Made by a program: the position numbers and the translations under genes
From: an uncultured Muribaculaceae bacterium
GTDB taxonomy: Bacteria > Bacteroidota > Bacteroidia > Bacteroidales > Muribaculaceae
DNA length: 32,242 nt
NCBI GenBank assembly: GCA_947178505.1
Contig: CAMWYR010000026.1
Location: forward strand, 1-32,242
Direction: 5' to 3'
Shown here: positions 15,688 through 23,889 of the stretch, in pieces
How the letters are laid out: every line of letters begins with the position of its first letter
How positions within the stretch are numbered: position 1 is the first letter of the stretch
Notes under the pieces: generated by a model
What the model was told of the DNA's origin: nothing
The model's input: only the letters and a program-made list of their open reading frames with translations
Database searches by the model: none

Positions 15688-17823
15688 TTATTCTTCTGTC
15701 TTTACTTTACGCGGACGTCCCGGCTTTCTGCGGGGTTTCTCCTCTCCGGTGGCAGCCGCAGCCGGCTTCTCAGCCTTGGGCTTGGCAGTGCTCTTGCGCA
15801 CCGGGCGCTGCTTAACAACGCGGAGCACCTGCGCCGTGCGCGCCGGAATGTACATCTTGAGCCAACCCTTACCGGCCGGGCTGTAGAGCGGATCGGGCAT
15901 CGTGAAATGATGCACGCTGTTGTCGGCAAGCCCATTGCCTCCGAAGAAGGGATCGTCGGAATTGAGCACTACCTCATACTCGCCGGCAGGTGCCAGGAAG
16001 CCATAGTCGCTGAATGACCGGGTGGGGCTCCAGTTGAACACGAATATCAGGTCGCCGCGACGGAACGCCAGCACCTGGTCGTCGTCTTTCTCCCAGAGTT
16101 TCTCTACGGGGAGCGCCTGGAAGTCATAGACTTTCGACACAACCTCGATCATCGCGTTGTCGAAACGGTTAAGGAATTTATACTTAAGGTCTTCGCGGTC
16201 AACGAGATCCCACTGGCGGCGTGCATATTTGTAGCTCCAGCCGTTGCCTTCGCGCGGGAAGTCGATCCATTCGGGATGGCCGAATTCGTTGCCCATGAAG
16301 TTGAGGTAGCCGCCATTGATCGAAGCGAGCGTCACGAGGCGGATCATCTTATGAAGAGCCATGCCGCGCTCTACGACGCCGTTACGGTCGTCGACCATCA
16401 TGTGCCAGTACATCTCCTTGTCGATAAGGCGGAAGATGATGGTCTTGTCGCCCACGAGCGCCTGGTCGTGGCTCTCGCAGTAGCTCACCGTCTTCTCATC
16501 GGCGCGGCGGTTGGTGAGTTCCCAGAATATGGAGGTCGGATGCCAGTCTTCATCCTTTTTCTCCTTAATCATCTTGATCCAGTAATCGGGGATACCCATC
16601 GCCAGTCGGTAGTCGAAGCCCATGCCTCCGTCGTCGAATTTTGTGGCGAGGCCCGGCATGCCGCTCATCTCCTCGGCGATGGTGATCGCATGCTTGTTGA
16701 CGTCGTGGATAAGGATGTTGGCGAGGGTCAGGTAGACAATCGCATTCACATCCTGACCGCCGTCGTAGTAATCACCGTAGCCGCCGAAGGCCTTGCCGAG
16801 ACCATGGTTGTAATAGAGCATCGAAGTGACTCCGTCGAAACGGAATCCGTCGAACTTATATTCCTCCAGCCAGTATTTGCAGTTAGAGAGAAGGAAATGG
16901 AGCACGCTGTTCTTGCCATAGTCGAAGCAGAGCGAATCCCATGCCGGATGCTCGCGTCGCGAGTCGCCGTAGAAATAGAGGTCGTAGCTGCCGTCGATTC
17001 GTCCGAGGCCTTCAAGCTCATTCTTCACTGCGTGAGAGTGCACGATGTCCATTATGACGGCGATGCCCATTTCGTGGGCGTCGTCGATGAGGCGCTTCAG
17101 GTCGTCGGGAGTGCCGAAGCGTGAGGAAGCGGCGTAGAAGTTGCTCACATGATATCCGAACGATCCGTAATAGGGGTGCTCCTGGATCGCCATCAGCTGG
17201 ATGGTGTTGTAGCCATCTTTCGCCACGCGCGGCAGCACGTTGCGGCGGAATTCGTCGTAGGTGCCGACGCCCTCCTTGTTCTGTCCCATGCCGATGTGGG
17301 CCTCATATATAAGGAGCGGCTGCGTGTCGGGGCGGAATTTACGGATCTTGAACTTATAGGGATGCTCGGGGAAGTAGACCTCGGCCGAGAAAATCTTTGT
17401 GTTCTCATCCTGCACCACGCGTTCAGCGTATGCGGGGATACGTTCGCCTTCGCCGCCATCCCAGAACACGCGCATCTTATAGAGGTCGCCGTTATGGATG
17501 CTGTCGGCCGGGAAGCGCCCTTCCCATGTGCCGTCGTTAAGGCGCGTGAGGGCATAGCGTTCGTCATCCTGCCAGTCGGTGAAGGTGCCGATCAGAAGGA
17601 TTTTCGTGGCGTTAGGAGCATATTCACGGAAAATCCAGTCGCCGTTCTTGGCCCTGTGCAGACCGAAATATTTATAGGCGTTGGCGAATTGCACCAGACT
17701 TCCATCCGTATTGGCCGTGATTTCCTCAAGTTTACGGATCACGTCTTGATGGCGACCCTCGATGGCCGGAGCATAAGGTTCGAGCCAGGGATCGTTGCGC
17801 AGGATTGCGAGTTGCTTTTTCAT
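15688..17823 (-). CDS. glgB: 1,4-alpha-glucan branching enzyme with C-terminal AT-hook-like tail
   Basis: Makes alpha-1,6 branches in glycogen. The chain has an N-terminal CBM48-type beta-domain (about 40-150; FREYAPNATKILLIGTFTDW) and a GH13 barrel. The barrel shows all four regions: DIVHSH (259-264), GFRFDGVTSM with nucleophile Asp330, TIAEEMSGMP with acid/base Glu384, and ESHDQ (450-454). The layout is closer to eukaryotic-type branching enzymes than to E. coli GlgB. After the C-terminal beta-domain (ending near 675) there is a Lys/Ala/Pro tail ending RRKPGRPRKVK, an AT-hook-like motif unusual for an enzyme of this class. The gene follows the ATPase/DUF4435 gene after 13 nt and precedes cmk by 3 nt. 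No glycogen synthase is in the window. Confidence 0.96.
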   Translation of the reverse strand: MKKQLAILRNDPWLEPYAPAIEGRHQDVIRKLEEITANTDGSLVQFANAYKYFGLHRAKNGDWIFREYAPNATKILLIGTFTDWQDDERYALTRLNDGTWEGRFPADSIHNGDLYKMRVFWDGGEGERIPAYAERVVQDENTKIFSAEVYFPEHPYKFKIRKFRPDTQPLLIYEAHIGMGQNKEGVGTYDEFRRNVLPRVAKDGYNTIQLMAIQEHPYYGSFGYHVSNFYAASSRFGTPDDLKRLIDDAHEMGIAVIMDIVHSHAVKNELEGLGRIDGSYDLYFYGDSRREHPAWDSLCFDYGKNSVLHFLLSNCKYWLEEYKFDGFRFDGVTSMLYYNHGLGKAFGGYGDYYDGGQDVNAIVYLTLANILIHDVNKHAITIAEEMSGMPGLATKFDDGGMGFDYRLAMGIPDYWIKMIKEKKDEDWHPTSIFWELTNRRADEKTVSYCESHDQALVGDKTIIFRLIDKEMYWHMMVDDRNGVVERGMALHKMIRLVTLASINGGYLNFMGNEFGHPEWIDFPREGNGWSYKYARRQWDLVDREDLKYKFLNRFDNAMIEVVSKVYDFQALPVEKLWEKDDDQVLAFRRGDLIFVFNWSPTRSFSDYGFLAPAGEYEVVLNSDDPFFGGNGLADNSVHHFTMPDPLYSPAGKGWLKMYIPARTAQVLRVVKQRPVRKSTAKPKAEKPAAAATGEEKPRRKPGRPRKVKTEE

Positions 17824-17836
17824 AGGAGATGAGTTA

Positions 17837-19288
17837 TTATCGGTTTGAGTTATTATCTTTTGTTTTCGAGCGCAGGCTGACGGCGCTCACTTCATCTGCG
17901 TGCAGACAGTGGCGGATGATCGCGCGCAGGTTGCGAGATTCATGCGAGTCGCTTTTAAGCACGTCAAGCACCCCCGAGATATAATCGTCGGTGGAATGGT
18001 AGCCAAGCAGTTGCGGAAGTCCGGAAGCGGCCACCATCGGCTTATGGTTGAACACGCGGAGGATACCCTCATAGTCGCGGTCGCGCACGAGGGCGGCGAA
18101 TTCCTCGCGGAGCCGGTTGTAATGGCGCCGGGGCTGTAGCTTCTTCTCAAGCCCGCGGAGATGGAGCTCCAGAGCGGTGATGCAGCTGAAACGCGCATCA
18201 ATGCGGCATTCCACATCGCGCTTCATCTTATGGCGCACGTGCTGAAGCGCCTGCTCCTCCGAATGGGCCTTGAAGAGACGTATCACCTCGTTGGTCACCC
18301 GCTTGTGGATCTTGTGCGGATCGCGTCCGCGATGACGCGCCATCATCTTCATAACCCCGGGAAGCATGAATAGGTTCTCTATCTCAGCAACATCAGGCAC
18401 CATTATCCGCTTGTTGCGCAGATAGGTCACCTCCTGGTCGGTGCGTCGGTCGCGGTCGACAATTCCCATCGACTCCAGATGATGGATCGCATGCTGATCG
18501 TTGATGGTGCGGGTGGTCTCGATAACTTTGTTGCAGCTGCCCAGCGGCCGCACGTTCATATCGGGAAACACCAGGCTGTAGAGGCGGCGGTCGATTGAGT
18601 TGCGCGCGTCGCCTTCGATGAAGAGCAGAGTGCGCCGGGTGCCGCTGAATTCGAGAAATATATCCTCACTCAGATTGCCGGGGCCGATCACGCGGTAGTC
18701 CCATTCGTGCCGCTCGGCATCATAATGCCTTATCCAGATGCTGGCGTTGCGCGTGCGCGTCTGCACGAAGTCCTCATCAACCGAATTATAGACGAACATA
18801 CAGTCGGGGCGGAGTTCTTCTACACTGTTCCACAACGGGCCCAGCAAGGCAGGATGAAGGAAGAGGGTGGGGGAGTCGATGAAGATCACTCCGTCGCGGG
18901 GCGCCCGCAGCACTTCTGTCAGGTAGAAGAGCGCCGCTTTCTCACCGCGGCTGAGCGATGAGGCCGCGATAAGGTCGTCGCCGGAGCGCGTGGCGAACAT
19001 CACGATCCCATCCTGAAGGATGATCCGGTTGCCTGGGAAAAGCGATTCCCACCGATGGCGGATATGCTTCAGGCTGTCGGTCGACGGCATTTTCTCATCT
19101 CCGCTACCGGGGAAGAAGGCTGTCAGCACATTGACGCGGAATGCCCGTCGGCCGCAACGAGCCACCATCTCCTCCATGAAGCGGGATTTGCCCGCTCCAT
19201 TGCTGCCGATGATGGTGAGTTGCCTCACGTCGGGCGGAAGTTGCTCTGCCTGACCGCCGCGACCGGAGGGTAGTTGAAGGGTATGCAT
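17837..19288 (-). CDS. Fused ABC-type ATPase and DUF4435 (TOPRIM-like) protein
   Basis: 483 aa with two domains. Residues about 1-205 form a minimal ABC ATPase: Walker A GSNGAGKS (28-35), signature SLSRGE (111-116) and Walker B VIFIDSPTLFLHP. After Walker B Asp138 comes Ser139 where the catalytic Glu is expected, and the switch region reads VYNSVDEDF without the usual His. Residues about 218-483 match DUF4435: LLFIEGDARN (Glu225, Asp227), GIVDRD (Asp278, Asp280) and DVAEIENLF (Glu302, Glu304), an acidic set typical of TOPRIM-like nucleases. The same pair occurs in PARIS (AriA+AriB, sometimes fused) and, in related form, in OLD-family ATPase-nucleases. The setting is housekeeping (glgB 13 nt downstream), so a defence role is only a possibility. 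A purine-rich stretch (AAAGAGGAAAAGAGA) precedes the ATG. Confidence 0.85.
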   Translation of the reverse strand: MHTLQLPSGRGGQAEQLPPDVRQLTIIGSNGAGKSRFMEEMVARCGRRAFRVNVLTAFFPGSGDEKMPSTDSLKHIRHRWESLFPGNRIILQDGIVMFATRSGDDLIAASSLSRGEKAALFYLTEVLRAPRDGVIFIDSPTLFLHPALLGPLWNSVEELRPDCMFVYNSVDEDFVQTRTRNASIWIRHYDAERHEWDYRVIGPGNLSEDIFLEFSGTRRTLLFIEGDARNSIDRRLYSLVFPDMNVRPLGSCNKVIETTRTINDQHAIHHLESMGIVDRDRRTDQEVTYLRNKRIMVPDVAEIENLFMLPGVMKMMARHRGRDPHKIHKRVTNEVIRLFKAHSEEQALQHVRHKMKRDVECRIDARFSCITALELHLRGLEKKLQPRRHYNRLREEFAALVRDRDYEGILRVFNHKPMVAASGLPQLLGYHSTDDYISGVLDVLKSDSHESRNLRAIIRHCLHADEVSAVSLRSKTKDNNSNR

Positions 19289-19317
19289 CGCGTCTCTTTT
19301 CCTCTTTCAGTTTGGGA

Positions 19318-19349
19318 ATTGTAAATTTACAAAAAAAATTGTAATTTTG
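19318..19349 (+). promoter_or_regulatory. ribE promoter
   Basis: ATTG (19318-19321, three of four matching TTTG), a 20-bp spacer and TAATTTTG at 19342-19349. The predicted leader is about 24 nt. The spacer begins with the perfect palindrome GTAAATTTAC at 19321-19330, which lies between this gene and the divergent ATPase gene and could be an operator. I find no perfect minus-strand -7 box for the ATPase gene. Confidence 0.65.
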
Positions 19350-19376
19350 TGCATTCCGCAACCAAAAATAGTTAAC

Positions 19377-20012
19377 ATGTTCTCAGGTATAGTTGAAGGT
19401 GCCGCCAAGGTGACGGCTCTCAGAAAGGAGGGAGACAACCTCCACATCACTCTGGCGTGTGATTTCGCCGACGAACTCCGCATCGATCAGAGCGTGGCTC
19501 ACAACGGCGTGTGCCTTACGGTCGTTGACCTTCCGGGCGACGGCACATACACCGTGACCGCCATCCGCGAGACCCTCGACCGCTCGAATCTCGGCCTCCT
19601 CAGCGTGGACGATGAAGTCAACGTGGAGCGAAGCATGCCCATCGACGGGCGACTCGACGGCCATATCGTGCAGGGACACGTGGATCAGACCGCTGTATGC
19701 ACCGGTGTGCGCGAGGCAGAAGGCAGCTGGTACTATGATTTTGAATACACCGTCCCCCGTGAGCTGGCAAAGAAAGGATATTTTACTGTCGATAAGGGCT
19801 CGGTCACGGTTAATGGCGTCAGTCTCACGGTTGTGAATCCCGACACGGAATCATCTGCTGATGCCCCCGGCCTGCTGAAGGGGCGTTTTCAGGTGGCCAT
19901 TATTCCCTATACTCACGACCACACCAACTTCCATAATATCCGCCCCGGAAGCGTGGTGAATCTTGAATTCGATATCCTCGGCAAGTATCTTGCCCGTCTT
20001 GCATCGATCTGA
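19377..20012 (+). CDS. ribE: Riboflavin synthase, alpha subunit
   Basis: Dismutates two 6,7-dimethyl-8-ribityllumazine molecules to riboflavin. The 211-aa protein is the usual tandem of two lumazine-binding barrels. The first begins MFSGIVEGAAKV and contains HNGVCLTVV; the second contains GHIVQGHVDQT and VNGVSLTVV. The start is the ATG at 19377, because the family begins MFTGIVE. A TTG at 19347 is in frame but lies inside the promoter. No FMN riboswitch-like structure is evident in the short leader. The gene is monocistronic, ending at the terminator at 20051-20097. Confidence 0.97.
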   Translation: MFSGIVEGAAKVTALRKEGDNLHITLACDFADELRIDQSVAHNGVCLTVVDLPGDGTYTVTAIRETLDRSNLGLLSVDDEVNVERSMPIDGRLDGHIVQGHVDQTAVCTGVREAEGSWYYDFEYTVPRELAKKGYFTVDKGSVTVNGVSLTVVNPDTESSADAPGLLKGRFQVAIIPYTHDHTNFHNIRPGSVVNLEFDILGKYLARLASI

Positions 20013-20050
20013 CACAGTCCCGCGACTGCAGGATGTGTCGTCAGAATAAT

Positions 20051-20097
20051 AAAAAGACAGAATGCTTCCCGCAATGAGAAGCATTCTGTCTTTTTTT
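20051..20097. terminator. Bidirectional intrinsic terminator between ribE and the DUF4923 gene
   Basis: A perfect 17-bp stem (AAAAAGACAGAATGCTT with its complement at 20079-20095) has an A-tract on the left and a T-tract on the right, so it can stop transcription from both converging genes. Confidence 0.93.
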
Positions 20098-20110
20098 ATG
20101 ACTGTGCGGT

Positions 20111-20956
20111 TTATTTACCCCCTGTCAGGATATTTCGGAGTGTGCTGATGGCATTCCCGGTCGACTGAGTCTGCTGAGTCTCGGTGTGCTGGCTTTCTGC
20201 CGGAGTTTCGATGGTCTCGATGCTCTCGGCTTCTGTTGTGCTCGTCGTGCCGGAGTTCTGGCTCGAACCCTTGGAAAGTCCGCTGAGGATATTGCCGAGG
20301 CTCAGGCCCGAAGAATTGCTCGTTGACTCGTCGGCCTTCGTGAGCGTGTAGTGAGACCCGACGGCAAGTCCGTCGTAAGAGTCGAGAATGCCGGATACGG
20401 CCTTTGCAATCTTGAGTCCGGTGACTGAAGCCACGACTGATACGACATTCTTCAGCTTAGTGGCGTCAAACATCACGTCCATCGTCTTCGATGTCTTCTG
20501 CACGTAAGCCGTGACGCCGGCGATGCGCTTGCCCAAGATGGTGAAGTTGAATTCAAACACCCCCGGCTGGGCCGACTCGTCGCGGGTGATAGTGCCGCTG
20601 AGCTTGAGCGCCTTGAGCGTCATATTGAATTTTCCTTCGGATGTCACCTTGAGCGTGCTGTTGTTTAGCCCGAGCTGATCCCAGTAGGGGGAGAGCTTGC
20701 TCTCTACTGCGGCTGCCGCGGCTATACCGCCTGCCTTCTTGAGGAAGTTGTCGCCCTGGAAGCATACCGCCGGACCATCTGACGTCCATTCGCCGGCCAT
20801 ATCCTTGATCTTGATATTAGAGCTCGTGAAGACCCCTTCGACTAAGTTGCCGAGCGTGCTGTTGCCGAAGAGTGAACCCAATCCCTGGGCATTGGCCGAA
20901 TTGACGCATAATATGGTCAATATGGCGCATAGAAGAAATGATTTTCTAAATTTCAT
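20111..20956 (-). CDS. DUF4923 family exported protein
   Basis: A Bacteroidetes-specific family of unknown function. A signal peptide covers residues 1-23 (cleavage ANA|Q). The mature protein begins GLGSLFGNSTLGNLVEGV. The family core follows, including MAGEWTSDGPAVCFQGDNFLKKAGG and a Lys/Thr-rich beta region to about residue 205. This recalls a small lipocalin- or DUF-type exported domain, but no catalytic residues stand out. The last 70 residues are low-complexity (Ser/Thr/Gln/Glu) and probably disordered before a short amphipathic end (AISTLRNILTGGK). It converges on ribE, and the plus-strand DUF4493 operon starts divergently upstream. No good -7 box is seen on this strand. Confidence 0.85.
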   Translation of the reverse strand: MKFRKSFLLCAILTILCVNSANAQGLGSLFGNSTLGNLVEGVFTSSNIKIKDMAGEWTSDGPAVCFQGDNFLKKAGGIAAAAAVESKLSPYWDQLGLNNSTLKVTSEGKFNMTLKALKLSGTITRDESAQPGVFEFNFTILGKRIAGVTAYVQKTSKTMDVMFDATKLKNVVSVVASVTGLKIAKAVSGILDSYDGLAVGSHYTLTKADESTSNSSGLSLGNILSGLSKGSSQNSGTTSTTEAESIETIETPAESQHTETQQTQSTGNAISTLRNILTGGK

Positions 20957-21030
20957 ATTAAATTATTGGTAAAATTGGGACATTTTTATCTCATTTAGGG
21001 ATATTTCTGTCTTTCCTAAAGGAATTTTAT

Positions 21031-21038
21031 TAATTTTG
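21031..21038 (+). promoter_or_regulatory. Probable promoter of the DUF4493 surface operon
   Basis: TAATTTTG is a perfect -7 box. TCTG at 21006-21009 (21-bp spacing) is a partial -33 match. It predicts a leader of about 270 nt before the ATG at 21311, unusually long for this window. The box lies in the 354-bp gap between the DUF4923 gene and the operon. Confidence 0.55.
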
Positions 21039-21050
21039 CGCAGTGAAATT

Positions 21051-21098
21051 TTCCGGCCGTCGGCGGCCGGGGAATGAAGGCGTGTATGAACGCCTTCA
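21051..21098 (+). promoter_or_regulatory. Two hairpins and a short ORF in the DUF4493 operon leader
   Basis: The first hairpin pairs CCGGCCG (21053-21059) with CGGCCGG (21064-21070). The second pairs TGAAGGCG (21075-21082) with CGCCTTCA (21091-21098). A 17-codon ORF (21074-21127, MKACMNAFIFHR...) contains the second stem. A further 6-bp stem lies at 21264-21289 near the start codon. The rest of the leader shows no recognised riboswitch. Confidence 0.4.
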
Positions 21099-21310
21099 TA
21101 TTTCATCGGCTTTATGATTGTCCGTAGGAATATCTATGCTTTCTGCGGCTGCAGCATAAGCCTGACATTCGGGACGCTCTGATATTATAAACTGAAAAAT
21201 TAAAAGGAAAGTTTATTACCATTGCTGTAGTCTGACATCAAAGAACGTACATTCATATCGATTGCGGATGAGCCGGAGGGTTTATCCGCGACCCACAAAC
21301 AATAACAACA

Positions 21311-23884
21311 ATGAGAAATTTCATTAAAGGTTTGCTCATGACCTCGCTGTCGGTAACGCTCCTGGCGGGTTGCAGCGACGATTCTCCCTGGAAAGGGTCC
21401 GACACGACGGGCTCTATCTCGCTGAGTCTGCGCGCCGACGGCAGAATCATGCAACATGCAACCCGAGCCGACGACACGTCGAGTCCGATCGTGCCCGACG
21501 GCAATGCGTTTGCCATTTCACTCAACAGTCACGACGGTTCCTATTCCAAGAACTGGACAAATATGGAAGCCTTCAATAAGGAAGAGGGTTTCCCTATCGG
21601 TGATTATAAGGTCGGCGCCGTCTATGGCGACATCGACCGTGAGGGTTTCGCGCTTCCCTGCTTCACCGGCGAGGCGGATGTGCACGTCGCTCCCGGCGAT
21701 AATTCGGAAGTTGAGGTGGTCGCTACGCTTGCCAATTCGATGGTGTCGGTAAGATACACGGATGCATTCGTTTCTAATTTCCCGGAATATAGTGCGGCGG
21801 TGCAGACTCCCGGCCACGACTGGGTGGTATTCGCGCAGAATGAATCGCGTCCGGCTTATATCTCATCCGCCTCTTCAGATTATACGAAGGTGAGTGTGAC
21901 GATGACTAATAAGAGCGGTCAGCGCGTCACGCTGGAGCCGGCCAAGTTCCAGACCGTGCCCCGCCGTCATTATATCGTGACGATTAATGCAGTGGGTAAT
22001 GTCACTACCGGTGAGATGGAACTTGCTGTAGAGTTCGAGGAGGATGTGGTGAATGAGACAGTGACCGTCTCGCTCACCGACGATCTCTTCTCATCTCCGG
22101 CGCCCGAAGTAAAGGCTACCGGATTCACTCCCGGCACTCCCGTCTCTTTTATCGCTTACGAGGAACTCGACACGAATCCTCAGTTTGATGTGTTCGGTTT
22201 CGGCGGTTTCAGCGAGGTGAACATGACCGTGCAGGGCCCCTCAATCTATAATCCTTCTTTTGAAAATCCGGTGGAGTTTGTCTCTTCTTCGGCTCTTTTA
22301 CGCGGTCAGCTTGAGACGGCCGGCGTGAAGGTGTCGGGCCTTTATCCGAATCTCGGTAAGATGGCGGTGATCAACCTTAAGAAATATCTTGAGCAGGTGC
22401 CTCCGGGCGATTACACCATCACTCTTCAGGCGAAGGATGTGCAGACACGCCTCAGCGAGCCGGTGGTGCTCACTGCTAAGGTGAGTCCGCTGCAGATGGA
22501 GGTGTCACTGGCCGAGGATGTCCCTTATCGCGCTCATCAGATCGCAATTATCGTGGCCTCCAATTCCCGTCATGTTGAGAATAACCTTTCGTTCGAACTG
22601 GTCGACAAGCAGGGCTATCCCATCAATGCCGAGGTGTCCGAAGTGACTCCCGCAACTGTCGATGGATTTGTTTCAGCCAAGAAGTACACGCTCGCTACTG
22701 ACCCCGTCACTACCGGAGAGGTGAAGGCCACCGTTTCGTGCGGCCGTATGACTAAGGATCTGGTGATTGATGTGGTGGATCCGGAATATTCCGTGCAGGT
22801 CGACGCCTTCGCGAAGTTTGTGGTGCTCCATGTCGCAACCGATGATCCCGATCTGCAGAACGACCTCGTGGACAATCTCCTAGTTTACAACGGACCGCGA
22901 GTCGTTGACAAAACCCGTATCACCCGCGACCGCGACAATAATATCATTACAATCAGCAGCACGGAGCCCGGGGTTGAATATCGGAATATCAAGACTGTGT
23001 TCGGACAGTTTGAAAAAACATTGGCGGCATTCTCAACAGAATCAGACGATGATGTGCCCAATGGTACGTTCACGAGCCGCGGCTTCAACGTGAAGATCGA
23101 CGGTGTGCAGGTAGGTGGCCAATATAGTGTTGCTCCTGTGAATTATGCGATACGTACTAATATCAACCGTTACGAGCCGGCAGGATGGGCAACTGTAAAC
23201 GCCCTGACATCAGCATATTCTTCGACAAACAAGAATACCTGGTTTGTGGTGCCTTCTGCATATATGGCAAACGACGGCGTAAGAATAGAATCTGTAGGCT
23301 ATAATCATGCCGGCACTACTCCTGCGAGAAGCGGAGGTTCGTTCAACACTACTTATTACTGCACCAATTCTCCCTCTGAGAATCAACTTGAGAAGGCTTC
23401 CGGCGAATTGTTCCTCGGTTCGTATCCGCAGGGTGGATCCCGCACGAACGGCGTTTCATTCACAAGCCGCCCCTCAACGCTCACTTTCAGTTATAAGTAT
23501 ACTCCCCTCAATGGGGAGCAGGCGCAGGCCGATATCCACATCTATGATGCTGACGGCAACAGACTCTCTTCATCAACCGCACTTCTGTCGGCCACTCCCG
23601 ATATGACTGAAACGACAGTCACTCTTCCGGCTTATCCGTTCGGCAAGAAGGCTGCCCGGATTTACGTCGGTTTCCGTTCCACCCGCGAAGGCGTGACTCC
23701 CTCCATCCATATCCCTACCGGCAGGGAACTTGACGAAGGTCAGGGTCTCGGCAATCATACCATCGACGACCTTACTTTCCATGCTGTGGCAAAAGGTTCG
23801 GTGCTCGAGATTAAGAAGGTGTCGCTTGGCTACGATGAGGTGGTCGGCGTCACTCAGGTGCCCAATAAAAAATCTAAAAGATAA
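21311..23884 (+). CDS. DUF4493-type lipoprotein, large, first gene of surface operon
   Basis: 857 aa. Signal peptide with lipobox LLAGC (Cys21). The N-terminal DUF4493-like domain (about 34-250) starts with one beta-strand, then a TRA tripeptide (51-53), then IGDYKVGAVYGD and CFTGEADVHVAPGDNSEVEV, the usual DUF4493 landmarks. Several Ig-like beta-modules follow (about 260-570). The C-terminal region (about 580-840) has VPNGTF, GWATVN, ELFLGSY and SFTSRPSTLTFSYKY; it resembles the jelly-roll, carbohydrate-binding-like ends of such proteins and may be related to PCMD. No enzyme motif is seen. The next gene begins 5 nt after the stop. Likely a cell-surface structural or adhesin-like protein; function is inferred only. 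Confidence 0.8.
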   Translation: MRNFIKGLLMTSLSVTLLAGCSDDSPWKGSDTTGSISLSLRADGRIMQHATRADDTSSPIVPDGNAFAISLNSHDGSYSKNWTNMEAFNKEEGFPIGDYKVGAVYGDIDREGFALPCFTGEADVHVAPGDNSEVEVVATLANSMVSVRYTDAFVSNFPEYSAAVQTPGHDWVVFAQNESRPAYISSASSDYTKVSVTMTNKSGQRVTLEPAKFQTVPRRHYIVTINAVGNVTTGEMELAVEFEEDVVNETVTVSLTDDLFSSPAPEVKATGFTPGTPVSFIAYEELDTNPQFDVFGFGGFSEVNMTVQGPSIYNPSFENPVEFVSSSALLRGQLETAGVKVSGLYPNLGKMAVINLKKYLEQVPPGDYTITLQAKDVQTRLSEPVVLTAKVSPLQMEVSLAEDVPYRAHQIAIIVASNSRHVENNLSFELVDKQGYPINAEVSEVTPATVDGFVSAKKYTLATDPVTTGEVKATVSCGRMTKDLVIDVVDPEYSVQVDAFAKFVVLHVATDDPDLQNDLVDNLLVYNGPRVVDKTRITRDRDNNIITISSTEPGVEYRNIKTVFGQFEKTLAAFSTESDDDVPNGTFTSRGFNVKIDGVQVGGQYSVAPVNYAIRTNINRYEPAGWATVNALTSAYSSTNKNTWFVVPSAYMANDGVRIESVGYNHAGTTPARSGGSFNTTYYCTNSPSENQLEKASGELFLGSYPQGGSRTNGVSFTSRPSTLTFSYKYTPLNGEQAQADIHIYDADGNRLSSSTALLSATPDMTETTVTLPAYPFGKKAARIYVGFRSTREGVTPSIHIPTGRELDEGQGLGNHTIDDLTFHAVAKGSVLEIKKVSLGYDEVVGVTQVPNKKSKR

Positions 23885-23889
23885 ACATC

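Noticed and set aside
19347..19376. TTG start for ribE inside the promoter
   Set aside because: The TTG is part of the -7 box itself; riboflavin synthases begin at MFxGIVE, which matches the ATG at 19377.
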